From a virus, in the IMG/VR virus record IMGVR_UViG_3300032304_000299, positions 1-31,362 of that record: 31,362 nucleotides of DNA, one strand, 5' to 3'. This document shows positions 21,178-29,818 of the stretch, in pieces. The notes below the pieces were generated by a model that worked only from the letters and a program-made list of their open reading frames with translations, did not search any database and was not told the DNA's origin. Within the stretch, counting starts at the first letter, position 1; each line of letters starts with the position of its first letter. A program made the position numbers and the translations under genes.

Positions 21178-21549
21178 TCATCCCTTACGCCTGGCGTAGA
21201 ACAGGGTTCTGTCTCCAAACAGATAGAAGCCAACAGCCGAAGCGAAGTTGTCCACCGTGTCGCTGGGTTGTCCGTTCAACTTGAGCACTGCCCAGGTTCC
21301 GAGAACAATCACAGCAACGCCAGGCCGCATGAGCCGCACGATGGCCTCGACCCAAGGGTAAGATGGATTAGCACCCCCTGCATCGTTCATGGATTTGAAC
21401 ATCTCGATGTCGAGCTGGCGCACCTTGATGTACTCATCGACATTGGTCGGTTTGTATCCATCGGTCTGGATGAAGCGTCCGATTAACGACTTTCCGAGGT
21501 CAACCACCAAGGGACCAAAAGCTGCCAGGACGGTCATCGGATCAATCAT
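21178..21549 (-). CDS. Putative holin (3TM type)
   Basis: The 123-residue product starts MIDPMTVLAAFGPLVVDLGK, has a hydrophilic part at 25-65, then hydrophobic helices around 72-92 (LMRPGVAVIVLGTWAVL) and 100-113 (ASAVGFYLFG), ending in a basic tail. This arrangement resembles the three-TM holin family also found with gene-transfer agents. AAGGAAG precedes the ATG, and the lysozyme gene follows at once. It would make the membrane lesion that lets the endolysin reach the wall. Confidence 0.78.
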   Translation of the reverse strand: MIDPMTVLAAFGPLVVDLGKSLIGRFIQTDGYKPTNVDEYIKVRQLDIEMFKSMNDAGGANPSYPWVEAIVRLMRPGVAVIVLGTWAVLKLNGQPSDTVDNFASAVGFYLFGDRTLFYARRKG

Positions 21550-21595
21550 GGGTACTTCCTTTTATCCAGCTCGAAGTATTGGCCAAGTTTGTACG

Positions 21596-21817
21596 TCATA
21601 GCCTAACCCAACAAACCAGACCTGCAACACCGCCTGCAATGGTATAGACAGCGTCTAATAGTTCTGGTGTGTGCTTATCTCTGTTGATGTAGTCATAGAC
21701 CTCTTTGCCAACAGCAGCAAACACTACCAGGACAAGGCCGATCCACACAGATGCGAAGTGGCCGATAGCAAAAATCAAGACGCCTGCGATGAAATGCAGA
21801 GCCTTGTCGTGTTGCAT
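21596..21817 (-). CDS. Small membrane protein in the lysis region
   Basis: The ATG at 21817, three bases after the previous stop, gives 73 residues. MQHDKALHFIAGVLIFAIGH opens a first membrane segment, a second follows (WIGLVLVVFAAVGKEVYD), and YTIAGGVAGLVCWV ends as a third. The DKALHFxAG start and GKExYD pattern resemble small phage and YfiM-like membrane proteins. It may modulate holin action. Function is not established. Confidence 0.75.
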   Translation of the reverse strand: MQHDKALHFIAGVLIFAIGHFASVWIGLVLVVFAAVGKEVYDYINRDKHTPELLDAVYTIAGGVAGLVCWVRL

Positions 21818-21819
21818 GT

Positions 21820-22053
21820 TTAGTGCTTCCAGAGACTGATGACATAGCCGATGAGAACCGAGATGCTCGACACGATGCTCATTCCGAACCACAGGCCGCC
21901 CTTGCCCTTATTGGCCAGAGCCACCAGTTCTTCGAGCTGGCACTCGACCTTGTCCATCTTTTTGTCCATGTCCTGAACTTTCTGCCAGAGCACGCCGTAT
22001 TTGACAAGATCGATCTCGTTTCCTTCTACTGCCATCACATCAGTCTCCAACAT
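21820..22053 (-). CDS. XhlA-like coiled-coil membrane protein
   Basis: The 77-residue frame from the ATG at 22053 overlaps the previous stop (TAATG); a second ATG at 22035 with GGAG upstream is an equally possible start. The product has a heptad-type coiled coil (residues 20-48, LWQKVQDMDKKMDKVECQLE) followed by one C-terminal membrane helix (GMSIVSSISVLIGYVISLW). This is the layout of XhlA/haemolysin-type lysis accessory proteins. It lies in the lysis cassette. Confidence 0.77.
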   Translation of the reverse strand: MLETDVMAVEGNEIDLVKYGVLWQKVQDMDKKMDKVECQLEELVALANKGKGGLWFGMSIVSSISVLIGYVISLWKH

Positions 22054-22409
22054 TACAGACCTTCACCTGGCACGATATACACCGTAGATGCGCCAGCAGG
22101 TGCCAAGCCACTGAAGAACGATTCACGCCCAAAGCGCAGTATCTCAACAGCACCAGGCACCAGCACGATGGCGGCAGATGGTGTGCCAGCGACCGGGGCC
22201 ACTGCGTTGGCCGTGGCGATTGCAGCAGTTGAGCCAACGCCCAAAAACACCGTGTTAGCGCTGATATTGATGATCCGATACTGACCTGTGCTTTGAGCAT
22301 TGAAACGTGCATCAACGAGCGCCTGGACGCCAGTTGAGGCAGAAGCTGCAGCAGGAATGACAACAGTGTTGCCAAGTGGGGCAAATGCAATTTGACTGTT
22401 CTGTGCCAT
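22053..22409 (-). CDS. Small putative structural protein
   Basis: From the ATG at 22409, with AAGGAG upstream, the 118-residue product starts MAQNSQIAFAPLGNTVVIPA. It is rich in Ala, Val and Thr, almost without charge, and beta-like, as are the 111-residue proteins at 161-842, although alignment with those is not convincing. It sits between the fibre genes and the lysis cassette. A tail- or capsid-surface beta-sandwich is likely; no function is known. Confidence 0.75.
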   Translation of the reverse strand: MAQNSQIAFAPLGNTVVIPAAASASTGVQALVDARFNAQSTGQYRIINISANTVFLGVGSTAAIATANAVAPVAGTPSAAIVLVPGAVEILRFGRESFFSGLAPAGASTVYIVPGEGL

Positions 22410-22410
22410 G

Positions 22411-22656
22411 TCAGACTCCTTCTGCAGCGATCGCTGCTTTGTAGTCTGCAATCACGCTAGCAGTATGCGTTGCCTGGCAAATGGCTTGCACACGGGCATC
22501 CTCGGTGCTGTAGTCATCGCCTGGGGCAACGACATGACGATGGAATGAGCCGCTAATCTGCTGGCCATTTTCTATAATGGCAGTCTTGGTGCGCACTTGT
22601 ACGCTACCATTTTCGACGACTTCAATGAGGTCAACAATTTCAATTTTCTCAAGCAT
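22411..22656 (-). CDS. Small hypothetical late protein
   Basis: The 81-residue protein begins MLEKIEIVDLIEVVENGSVQ and has TKTAIIENGQQISGSFHRHV then a short helical C-terminus. The ENGxxIxxxxHR pattern is common in small phage proteins next to tail fibres. AGGAAAG precedes the ATG. Its stop is one base from the start of the next gene, so the pair is coupled. Function is unknown. Confidence 0.75.
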   Translation of the reverse strand: MLEKIEIVDLIEVVENGSVQVRTKTAIIENGQQISGSFHRHVVAPGDDYSTEDARVQAICQATHTASVIADYKAAIAAEGV

Positions 22657-22673
22657 GATTCTTTCCTAATGTG

Positions 22674-22696
22674 ACCCAAGAATCCACTTGGGTTTT
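22674..22696 (+). terminator. Short hairpin in the gap downstream of the fibre gene
   Basis: ACCCAAG (22674-22680) pairs with CTTGGGT (22687-22693) around six bases, followed by TTT on the plus strand. The 96-bp gap lies between two leftward genes, so the T-run is on the wrong side for stopping the late transcript. It may again counter antisense transcription or stabilise an RNA end. The rest of the gap is AT-rich without other recognised signals. Confidence 0.3.
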
Positions 22697-22752
22697 GGTT
22701 CAACAATTTCTTACGTCAGCGAATCTAAAAAAGTCTTTATATACAGGCATCC

Positions 22753-23610
22753 TTAGACAAAATATGAAATAGAGCCAACCAGTTTAAAACCTGTTGAAAG
22801 TACATCATCGTTATCATAGCGTCTAATTCTTGTTGAAGTGTCACCCGCAATTGTAATGATTTGCCACATGAATCCAGTACTAGCGGTTTCTCGAATTGCA
22901 CCAACTGGTTGATGACTTCCAGAAGAAATAGTAAAAGGAAGTCCGGTTACCCCGTTAATAGTTGCGCCAGTTGAAGTGCCAACTTCAAGATAAAACAAAC
23001 AAGTGACTACCCTACCTATTTTTGTGTATGTTCCTGATGTAACACTGCCGGACAAGCTGCCATTATTTAAAGTAATTGTTGGAGTCCAGGTGCCTTCTTC
23101 ATAGTCAGCCAACAATTCGCTTGTGCCTGTGCCTGGTGTGGCAGAAAAGTCGATACCTTTGCCAGATGTTCCGACAACAAGGTTACCTGTGCTCATTTGC
23201 ACGTCGCCGGTCAGCGTAGGCGTTGCAATAGACGGTGATGTGGCCAGCACGTTGTTGCCAGTGCCAGTGTTGGTCACACTGACCACTTCCTTGCTTGCGT
23301 TTAGCGCCAACGCAGTAGATGCGGTCAATCCCGAAAGGGTGCTTGTGCCTGAGACGGACAAGTTCACACCATTCAGATCAGCTCCACCCTCGACCCTCTG
23401 CCACACCGAGCCATTAAAGGTTGCCAGATCACCAACTCCCCAGTTGCTGATGCCATTTAAGTTAGTTGACCCAGCAGTTCCGACCACGTAGTAGTCGCCC
23501 TTCGTGCCCACACTGGAGGCCAGTGCAGGGTTGTTGGCGTTGGCATCCCATGTGCCTTTATAGTTCAACGCGCCGGTGGCGTTGGTAATTGATGAGATGG
23601 CTTTAAGCAT
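22753..23610 (-). CDS. Second tail fibre-like protein
   Basis: The 285-residue protein begins MLKAISSITNATGALNYKGT and has GTKGDYYVV and WGVGDLATFNGSVWQRV, motifs typical of phage and prophage tail-fibre regions (about 15-75). A shaft with SVTNTGTGNNVLATSPSIAT and NLVVGTSGKGIDF repeats follows (80-168). From about residue 170, DYEEGTWTPTITLNNG opens a C-terminal domain shared with the neighbouring tailspike. AGGTGA precedes the ATG, 17 bp after the tailspike stop. A side fibre or receptor-binding tip is likely. Confidence 0.82.
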   Translation of the reverse strand: MLKAISSITNATGALNYKGTWDANANNPALASSVGTKGDYYVVGTAGSTNLNGISNWGVGDLATFNGSVWQRVEGGADLNGVNLSVSGTSTLSGLTASTALALNASKEVVSVTNTGTGNNVLATSPSIATPTLTGDVQMSTGNLVVGTSGKGIDFSATPGTGTSELLADYEEGTWTPTITLNNGSLSGSVTSGTYTKIGRVVTCLFYLEVGTSTGATINGVTGLPFTISSGSHQPVGAIRETASTGFMWQIITIAGDTSTRIRRYDNDDVLSTGFKLVGSISYFV

Positions 23611-23627
23611 GATTCACCTAATGTAAA

Positions 23628-25796
23628 TTAAACCTCATACCAGCCAGATGCACGAATCGTCACGGTGCCTCCAGTTGGGACGTCTGCTGACGTAAGCGTT
23701 GACTGTACCTGACCAGACCCACTTGCCAAAAAAAACATTCTGGTGTCAGAGATCGCAAATCCTGCAGAAATCTGCGTATACCCGGCCTTCGTCCATCCTC
23801 CGACAGTTGCCGATCCAATACCTGCCGCAAGTGGTGCGAATGGCATATTGCTGATTAACAAATTGCCTGCAGCCGTTGTGTGAGTAAATGAGCTGGTAAC
23901 AATTGAGACTTCCACAAAAATCCTGTTCCCAACCCTTGTGTATTTTCCGACTCTGCTCGAATACGACACAGCTACATCGCCTGGCGTGTTAAATGTCAGA
24001 TCAGGCGTAAAGGTTCCCTCAAGATAGTAGTCAAGCACATTGACATTGGAGTTGTTCGCATTGCCGAATGCCAGACCGCCAAGCACTTGATAAGAATTAA
24101 ACGTACTGTTGATGAGCAGCGACAAATTGTTGGTGCCGAAATCAAGAACCCTTGCTGTTGCAGTGCTGTCGCATTTCAAGCCGTTAATGACGTTGTTTGA
24201 GTCTCCTGCACTTGCAAACTTAATTCCAGTTAAACACTGAATCGTTGTGGTATCAGCAATGTAGTTCGAAGTCGAAGGCAAAATAGGAGTCACTGCATTG
24301 TCTCGTGTCACCGTAATGCCCTCTGATAAATTGATCAGAGTGTTTCCAATGAATACGTTATCTTTTGCTCCTTGAACCAACAATCCTATAGTCAACCCAT
24401 CGCCAATCAAAAGGTTGTCAATGAAGGAGCAATGGTAGGAGTTGTTGATGTAAAACAGACCGGCTCCACCAGCACCGCCAAACACTTTGTTTCCTTGGAA
24501 CGTCGTTCCATAGGTTCCTGTTTCAATAGTCAGCGCACCATTAGTCGGGGATGCGCTATCAGCCCAGAATATGTTGTTGGAAAAATGTCCACCTTGAGTG
24601 CTGGAAATAGCAGACCTGCGACCCTGCTGTCGTTCGATGACGTTGTTGAAGAACATCGGGTTGTAATGCCCATAGCTTTGCCATGCCAAGCCGTTTGCAA
24701 TATTAAATGTACAACCAGAAGTCTCAAAGTTAAAAACACAAGGCTGACCATCAAACCCAATGTGTCCTCCTGGACCTGCGCTTGGGCAAACAATGTTCAA
24801 ATTGCGCATTGCGCAGTTTTCAATTGTCTTTGTGACAGATACCCACTTTATTGGATATGTGCCAGAGAAAGTCATTCCAAATGGATTGGTAACATTTACA
24901 GTCGCGCCAACTACAGACAAGACCTGTTTAAATTCAATGCGAATCCAGTTCGTTACGTCACGGTCAATAACGATGATCCATTGATTTTTGGAAAGAGTTG
25001 CAGCTTGCGCCGGGTTGGATGCGGTGAAGCTGGTCGCGCCAACTGAAATAGGTGAGGAAATATCGTATTCAGTTGGATCATATGCACCAGAGACACGAGT
25101 AGCTCTATTGCTGTCGCTGGTACCTCCTCCGATGAAATTGAACGTCGACTTATTTCCTTCCAGTTCAAAGTTGTTGCTGTCAAAAAGGATGCGACCAGCA
25201 GTGCTGTTGATGGTGACCGTTTTCATATCCCAGACACCAGGCTTGGTAGCAGTAATGTCTGCACTGATTTTGTATGTGCCTTGAGGCCAAATCAGAGTTG
25301 CACCAGACGGACGCGCAGCTTCAGCAGCCAAGATGGCTGTCGTGCTGTCTGCGACACCAGTCGAATCTGCGCCGTAGTCTGTGATGCTGATTACTTGCGA
25401 TTGCAGTTTGTTTTGCAACGTCACCTGTACAGCACCGAGTCCTGGCGCTGTGTAGTTGACTTGTGAAGCATTGATAAAAGAAATTACTTCATCGCTATAA
25501 CGCTCAGTCGCAGCCGGTGCGCTGTACATCACGCTGCCGTTTTTGTTTTGCACCTGAATGCTGTAGTCGCTGTTGACGTACAAACGCCCAGGCGTGCCCT
25601 GATAAACTGGATAACCGTTGAGCGTGCGGATCGGCTGCGCGGCTGCAATTGTCAGATCTGCATCCCAATAGACTGTGATCGGGTTGATCTGTGGGTTCAA
25701 GTTGGCTGCACCAATAAAGATGTAGCCATCCTCAAGAGGCTGCCCATCAATATCTGTGAAGATTGGGAATGTGGGTTGGATCGATAGTGCGGACAT
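23628..25796 (-). CDS. Tailspike with P22-type head-binding domain
   Basis: The 722-residue product starts with a P22 tailspike-like head-binding domain (residues 1-110): TFPIFTDIDGQPLEDGYIF, a DADLT segment and TLNGYPVYQGTPGRLYVN. A linker ITDYGADSTGVADSTTAI (about 135-155) is the usual entry to a right-handed parallel beta-helix, which runs to about residue 590 with many Asn/Gly turns. The C-terminal 130 residues form a separate beta domain. Tailspikes bind and usually cut surface polysaccharide; catalytic residues cannot be named from this sequence. It starts right after the ejection gene stop. Confidence 0.9.
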   Translation of the reverse strand: MSALSIQPTFPIFTDIDGQPLEDGYIFIGAANLNPQINPITVYWDADLTIAAAQPIRTLNGYPVYQGTPGRLYVNSDYSIQVQNKNGSVMYSAPAATERYSDEVISFINASQVNYTAPGLGAVQVTLQNKLQSQVISITDYGADSTGVADSTTAILAAEAARPSGATLIWPQGTYKISADITATKPGVWDMKTVTINSTAGRILFDSNNFELEGNKSTFNFIGGGTSDSNRATRVSGAYDPTEYDISSPISVGATSFTASNPAQAATLSKNQWIIVIDRDVTNWIRIEFKQVLSVVGATVNVTNPFGMTFSGTYPIKWVSVTKTIENCAMRNLNIVCPSAGPGGHIGFDGQPCVFNFETSGCTFNIANGLAWQSYGHYNPMFFNNVIERQQGRRSAISSTQGGHFSNNIFWADSASPTNGALTIETGTYGTTFQGNKVFGGAGGAGLFYINNSYHCSFIDNLLIGDGLTIGLLVQGAKDNVFIGNTLINLSEGITVTRDNAVTPILPSTSNYIADTTTIQCLTGIKFASAGDSNNVINGLKCDSTATARVLDFGTNNLSLLINSTFNSYQVLGGLAFGNANNSNVNVLDYYLEGTFTPDLTFNTPGDVAVSYSSRVGKYTRVGNRIFVEVSIVTSSFTHTTAAGNLLISNMPFAPLAAGIGSATVGGWTKAGYTQISAGFAISDTRMFFLASGSGQVQSTLTSADVPTGGTVTIRASGWYEV

Positions 25797-28244
25797 TTAT
25801 TCATTCTCCTGTGTAGATTGTCTGCCCGCTTGAATTGCGCTTTGCAAAAACTGAATGCGTGCATCGAGAGATTGTGGCAGATTCACTTCTTTTGCGAAAT
25901 CTCCAAATGACTTGCTCATGGCTGTTCGACGGATGGCCGCCTGGCTGGGCTGGCCACCCCTGGTGGCAGCCTGCACCGCCAGCTCTTGAAACTCTGGTGA
26001 AGCGAAGAGCTTGGCGGCCTGCTGCACTCCAGCGCCCTTGGCTGATGACATCCATTGCACGATGTCTGGTGCGATCAAGCCACCTCCAGGCACCATGCTC
26101 GCCACGCCAGTAGCAGCACGTTGTGCAACGCTGCTGGAAATGACTTGACCCATCAAGCCCTGGACCGCTGCATCGCCGAGAATCTGATTGGCCTTGCCTG
26201 TGGTCGGGATGCGAGCTTGTGCATCTGAAATGCGCCTGGAAATCTCGTAGAGGTCACGGGATACACGGTCCCATTTTGGACCCATGATCTTGACCATCTG
26301 GGAGTAAACAGGCGGGTTGGCACGAAGGCCACGATAAACTTTGGTGAACTCAGTAGGGCTGAATACTGTTTCAGCAGCTCCTGCTGCTGCTCGACCAGCG
26401 GCCCTGCCTGCGGTCACAGACGCCAGAGCCGTGGCCAGCGTTTCTTTTTGCAGCTCTGGTGGAACAACTTTCATCAGACGATTAAAGGCTGCGGCATCTC
26501 CCTTGGCAGCCGTTGAGATGGCTGTCTGCATACGTTGGGCCACACTGCCATCAATCTCCTGGCCAAATGCGCCGATGATGCGCTTCTCTAGCGCCTTTTG
26601 CTTGGCCGTTAGCAAGTTGGCTGCACGCAGTTCGCGTCGAGTCTCCTCGCCTGCCAAAGTTGCCACGTTGTCCAATTGATCTTGTGCCAGTGCTGCGTAC
26701 AGGCGTTTGAGGTCACCGGATGCCATGTTGTCATATGGTGACTTCATACCACCAACGGCTTGGCCTACCAAGTCCTTCTCGCGCTTGAGTCCGAAATAGG
26801 TCAGCTCTCCCTTTTCCAACATCTTGGCCAGGTTGGATTCCTGTGGCGTCATGCGACCTGCAGCGCCCAGGTTGGTACGCAAGTCGTCAAGATACGTTTG
26901 CAGGTTGTTTAGATTAACTGGTGCATTCTTCGGAACCACCTCGTCGATCCTGTCATAGATCGCCTTGGCGTCAGTTTTCAGCGTCTGCCTGGCCTGCTGC
27001 AAGTTGTCCGCAATCTTTTGAGATACAGCCCCAGGAGCTGGTCTGCCAGCTATGAAATTTGCATCAAACTGCTGCGATACCTCATCGGCACGCTGGATGG
27101 CATTGCGTACGGTGCTTTCCCATGCAGCCTCTGCCTGACCTGCGACCAGTGCACGGGTAAGGCCCACGGCACTGCGAACCTGCGGATTGTCGCTGAACAC
27201 ATCGAATGGCAAATCCATTTTCAGGCGCTCGGCTGCTGCACGAGCCTCTGGGTTGATCTGCGCAAGATCAATAAGTTGGGCCTTTGCCGCTGACGATCCA
27301 GGCCCAAATCCTCCGGCCTTGCGTGCCAAGTTCAGAACGTCAGTAACGCCGACTTCTGCGGCCTCTGCAGCCACGGCTGGGGCCGCTGCAGGCGCTGCCG
27401 CTGACGGTTGTACCTCTGGCATTGCTGCAGCCATAGAAGGTGCTTCAGGCGCTGCTCCCGCTCTGGGAGGTTCTTCAAAAAATGTCGGCTCAATGCGCCG
27501 TGCCGGAGAAGGTGCCTCTGGAGCCATTGCGGTTCCCATCGACGCACCAGGAGCGCCAGGAGCTGGAGCAGTGGCCGGTGCGCGGCCTGTAACGCGCTGC
27601 ACGCTTCTACGCACGGCTGCGGTAACCGGAGGTGCCACCCTCTGAAGAATCTGCCCTGCTGGGCCTGTGGCTGCCGCCAAGGCAATCTCTTGTGGACTGA
27701 CTTGACCTCCAGTAGCGGCCTGGGTTGCCTCGATGGCTGCCTGAGTTGCACCAGCACCAACAATTGCGCCAGGAATGGTCGCAGCTCGGCCTGCTGGCGT
27801 GAATGCTGCAATACCTCCAATTGCTCGAGGAATATCGCCCATTGTGAAACCTGGCGGGATGGCATATTCCCGCTGGTTGACGGACGATCGCAGGATGTAG
27901 TTTCCCTTCTCGTCTTGACGCACCTGCACTCCAGGGAAGTTGGACTGCAGAATCTGCACCGTCTCATTGGGATTACTGAGCATCGATCCCAGAGCAGTTT
28001 TAAAAGATGCCACGCTCATCTGATTGAGCTCTGGCATTGTCGTCCACTCAGGCAAGCGCTGAGTTTCAGACGTTGTGCGAGCGCGGCCAGTCACAGTCTC
28101 AACCAGGCCCTCGAAGAATCCCATCGGTTTTGGCTGTGATGCCGCCCATTGCTCAGGCGACATTGGTGCAGCAGCCGGTGCTGGAACAGGAGCCGCAGGA
28201 GTAGCCTGCCTAGTCTGTGATGCGAGCCATTCTTCTGGACTCAT
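25797..28244 (-). CDS. Large ejection (internal virion) protein, P22 gp16-like position
   Basis: With the ATG at 28244 (ATGA overlap with the previous gene), the protein has 815 residues. It starts with two MSPEEW-ASQ units separated by a Pro/Ala linker, has a hydrophobic glycine-rich segment (about 140-195), a long Ala/Pro-rich low-complexity part (215-300) and a mainly helical remainder. Its last-of-three position before the tailspike matches P22 gp16, which enters the host envelope with the DNA. The 140-195 segment could insert in membranes. Sequence similarity to gp16 is not visible by eye. Confidence 0.78.
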   Translation of the reverse strand: MSPEEWLASQTRQATPAAPVPAPAAAPMSPEQWAASQPKPMGFFEGLVETVTGRARTTSETQRLPEWTTMPELNQMSVASFKTALGSMLSNPNETVQILQSNFPGVQVRQDEKGNYILRSSVNQREYAIPPGFTMGDIPRAIGGIAAFTPAGRAATIPGAIVGAGATQAAIEATQAATGGQVSPQEIALAAATGPAGQILQRVAPPVTAAVRRSVQRVTGRAPATAPAPGAPGASMGTAMAPEAPSPARRIEPTFFEEPPRAGAAPEAPSMAAAMPEVQPSAAAPAAAPAVAAEAAEVGVTDVLNLARKAGGFGPGSSAAKAQLIDLAQINPEARAAAERLKMDLPFDVFSDNPQVRSAVGLTRALVAGQAEAAWESTVRNAIQRADEVSQQFDANFIAGRPAPGAVSQKIADNLQQARQTLKTDAKAIYDRIDEVVPKNAPVNLNNLQTYLDDLRTNLGAAGRMTPQESNLAKMLEKGELTYFGLKREKDLVGQAVGGMKSPYDNMASGDLKRLYAALAQDQLDNVATLAGEETRRELRAANLLTAKQKALEKRIIGAFGQEIDGSVAQRMQTAISTAAKGDAAAFNRLMKVVPPELQKETLATALASVTAGRAAGRAAAGAAETVFSPTEFTKVYRGLRANPPVYSQMVKIMGPKWDRVSRDLYEISRRISDAQARIPTTGKANQILGDAAVQGLMGQVISSSVAQRAATGVASMVPGGGLIAPDIVQWMSSAKGAGVQQAAKLFASPEFQELAVQAATRGGQPSQAAIRRTAMSKSFGDFAKEVNLPQSLDARIQFLQSAIQAGRQSTQENE

Positions 28245-29809
28245 TGCGCCCCCACAGATTGTTTGTACGAGTTCCACTGTGCATCAGTGAAGTTTGCAGG
28301 CCTGGTGTAAGTTTTACCACCGACTGTAGCGGTATTTGCAGAAGCTGAAGATCGCGCAGTTGGTGCAACTTCGACTGGCGTGTAGAAGATGTTGGCCGGG
28401 TTCAGACCATATCCTTTGGCAATGCGCTCAAGACCTTGCCTGACGACAGTCTCTTGCTCGCCAGCAGATTCGTAGAGTTTCTTGGCCTGGCCTTTAAATG
28501 AGGTTCTCTGAGAAGCGTTGAGCCTCTCGCCGCTGACTACCTTATTGTAAATATTCTGGATTCGCTCAGGCACACCAGTGGCATTCTGCGCAGTGGCAAA
28601 CTCTCCCTCGCGCACCACTGAGCCAGGGTCCAGCATCTTCATGTACCCGAAAATCAGAGACAGGTCGCCGACAGCAGTGTCCTCAGATGACAGAACTCGA
28701 CCATAAGCAGACTTAACCTCTTGGAAAGGCTTTGTCTGGTCGTTGTATTCCTTACGGAATTTGGTCTCGGCTTCTGGACGTTTGTCGACTGGAATGACGC
28801 CTGCTGCAATTTGATTGGCTTCTGCTTGCGCCCTCTTTGCATCAGCACCAGACTTTTCTGCTGCGGCATTAGATGCACGACGAGCTGCTTTTGCTGCCTC
28901 AATCTGGGCATTCGTCAATCCAAGTTGTGCGCCAAACGTCTCAGGCGCCAACCTTGCCTCTGCAGCCTTGATGGCCGCAATGCTATTGGCCTCGCTGATC
29001 TTGGATGGTTCCGTAGCTTGTGCGACTCTAGCCTCTGCCTGTGCTTTTTGCGCTTGAGCAACTCTCAAATTTTGCTCTGCGTTCAATCGATCTTGATAAG
29101 TTTCCGCTTCGAGCACTTTCATCTGAGCATTGGCAACAGCAGTATCTGCATCGGCAACGGCTTTCCTGAGAGTCTCCGGTTGCATTGATTGAGTCCTGCG
29201 CTCATCGCGTACTTTCGTGATTCCCTCGTACCAATCCTTGCCAAATGTACCAGCCCCAAGCGATTCCACAAGCCGTGCGGCTTGCTCTGGGTTCTGATTG
29301 GCAATCGTCAGAATGTCTTGAAATGCACGCTTTTGGCCAGGATCTGTCTCAGCGTTGATGCGATCTTGAAGCAGAGACCTGGCTGTTTCTGGGTTTGCTT
29401 CAAATGCCAGAAGAACCTGTGATGTGAATCTTTTCGAGCTATTGAGCTTATCTGCGCTCATTCCTTCGCCGATCAGTTTCAGGGCATCAAACTGCTGCTT
29501 ATTCGCACCAACAAGCAGAGGCTGCAGCTCGTCAAATGTGCGCTCGGCTGCTGGTTTTGCAAAAAACGAATTCAGTCCAGCCTGATACTGCTCCTGTGCT
29601 AGTCTTGCTTGCTCCTGCACCGCTCTTGCTTGCTCACGTGCAATTCTGGCATCCTCACGGGCAATTCTGGCATCCTCGCGCTCTAACGCTCGCGCCTGTG
29701 CCTCTGCGCCAACGGCACCAATTCTGAATCCGCCGAGTGCCGCCTCAAAAGGGCTTTGCACGTCGACTGCGTAGTTAATCGGAGGTTGGAATGGATTGAT
29801 GGTGGCCAT
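28241..29809 (-). CDS. Ejection protein, P22 gp20-like
   Basis: The 522-residue protein has an N-terminal polar part, then a charged heptad run (ALEREDARIAREDARIAREQ, residues 40-72), a long helical middle with RVAQAQKAQAEARVAQ repeats, and the C-terminal motif GYMKMLDPGSVVREGEFATA (about 385-405) followed by YNKVVSGERLNASQR. This C-terminal motif is common to phage internal virion proteins. P22 gp20 is ejected with the genome and helps form a conduit. The gene overlaps the next one (ATGA). Confidence 0.83.
   Translation of the reverse strand: MATINPFQPPINYAVDVQSPFEAALGGFRIGAVGAEAQARALEREDARIAREDARIAREQARAVQEQARLAQEQYQAGLNSFFAKPAAERTFDELQPLLVGANKQQFDALKLIGEGMSADKLNSSKRFTSQVLLAFEANPETARSLLQDRINAETDPGQKRAFQDILTIANQNPEQAARLVESLGAGTFGKDWYEGITKVRDERRTQSMQPETLRKAVADADTAVANAQMKVLEAETYQDRLNAEQNLRVAQAQKAQAEARVAQATEPSKISEANSIAAIKAAEARLAPETFGAQLGLTNAQIEAAKAARRASNAAAEKSGADAKRAQAEANQIAAGVIPVDKRPEAETKFRKEYNDQTKPFQEVKSAYGRVLSSEDTAVGDLSLIFGYMKMLDPGSVVREGEFATAQNATGVPERIQNIYNKVVSGERLNASQRTSFKGQAKKLYESAGEQETVVRQGLERIAKGYGLNPANIFYTPVEVAPTARSSASANTATVGGKTYTRPANFTDAQWNSYKQSVGAQ
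29640..29681. repeat. 21-bp tandem repeat inside the ejection gene
   Basis: Two near-identical 21-bp units (29640-29660 and 29661-29681) encode the RIAREDA heptad twice. More diverged units follow towards 29600. This is an in-frame coiled-coil expansion, so the repeat number can change without breaking the gene. Confidence 0.85.
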
Positions 29810-29818
29810 GTCTATTCC

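Noticed and set aside
24372-25046. Plus-strand frame of 224 codons opposite the tailspike
   Set aside because: It is antisense to a gene with clear tailspike features, without start signal or plausible protein composition.
27408-28139. Plus-strand open frame (243 codons) opposite the large ejection gene
   Set aside because: The Cys/Arg/Ser-rich translation is typical of the reverse frame of an Ala/Pro-rich gene; there is no start signal.
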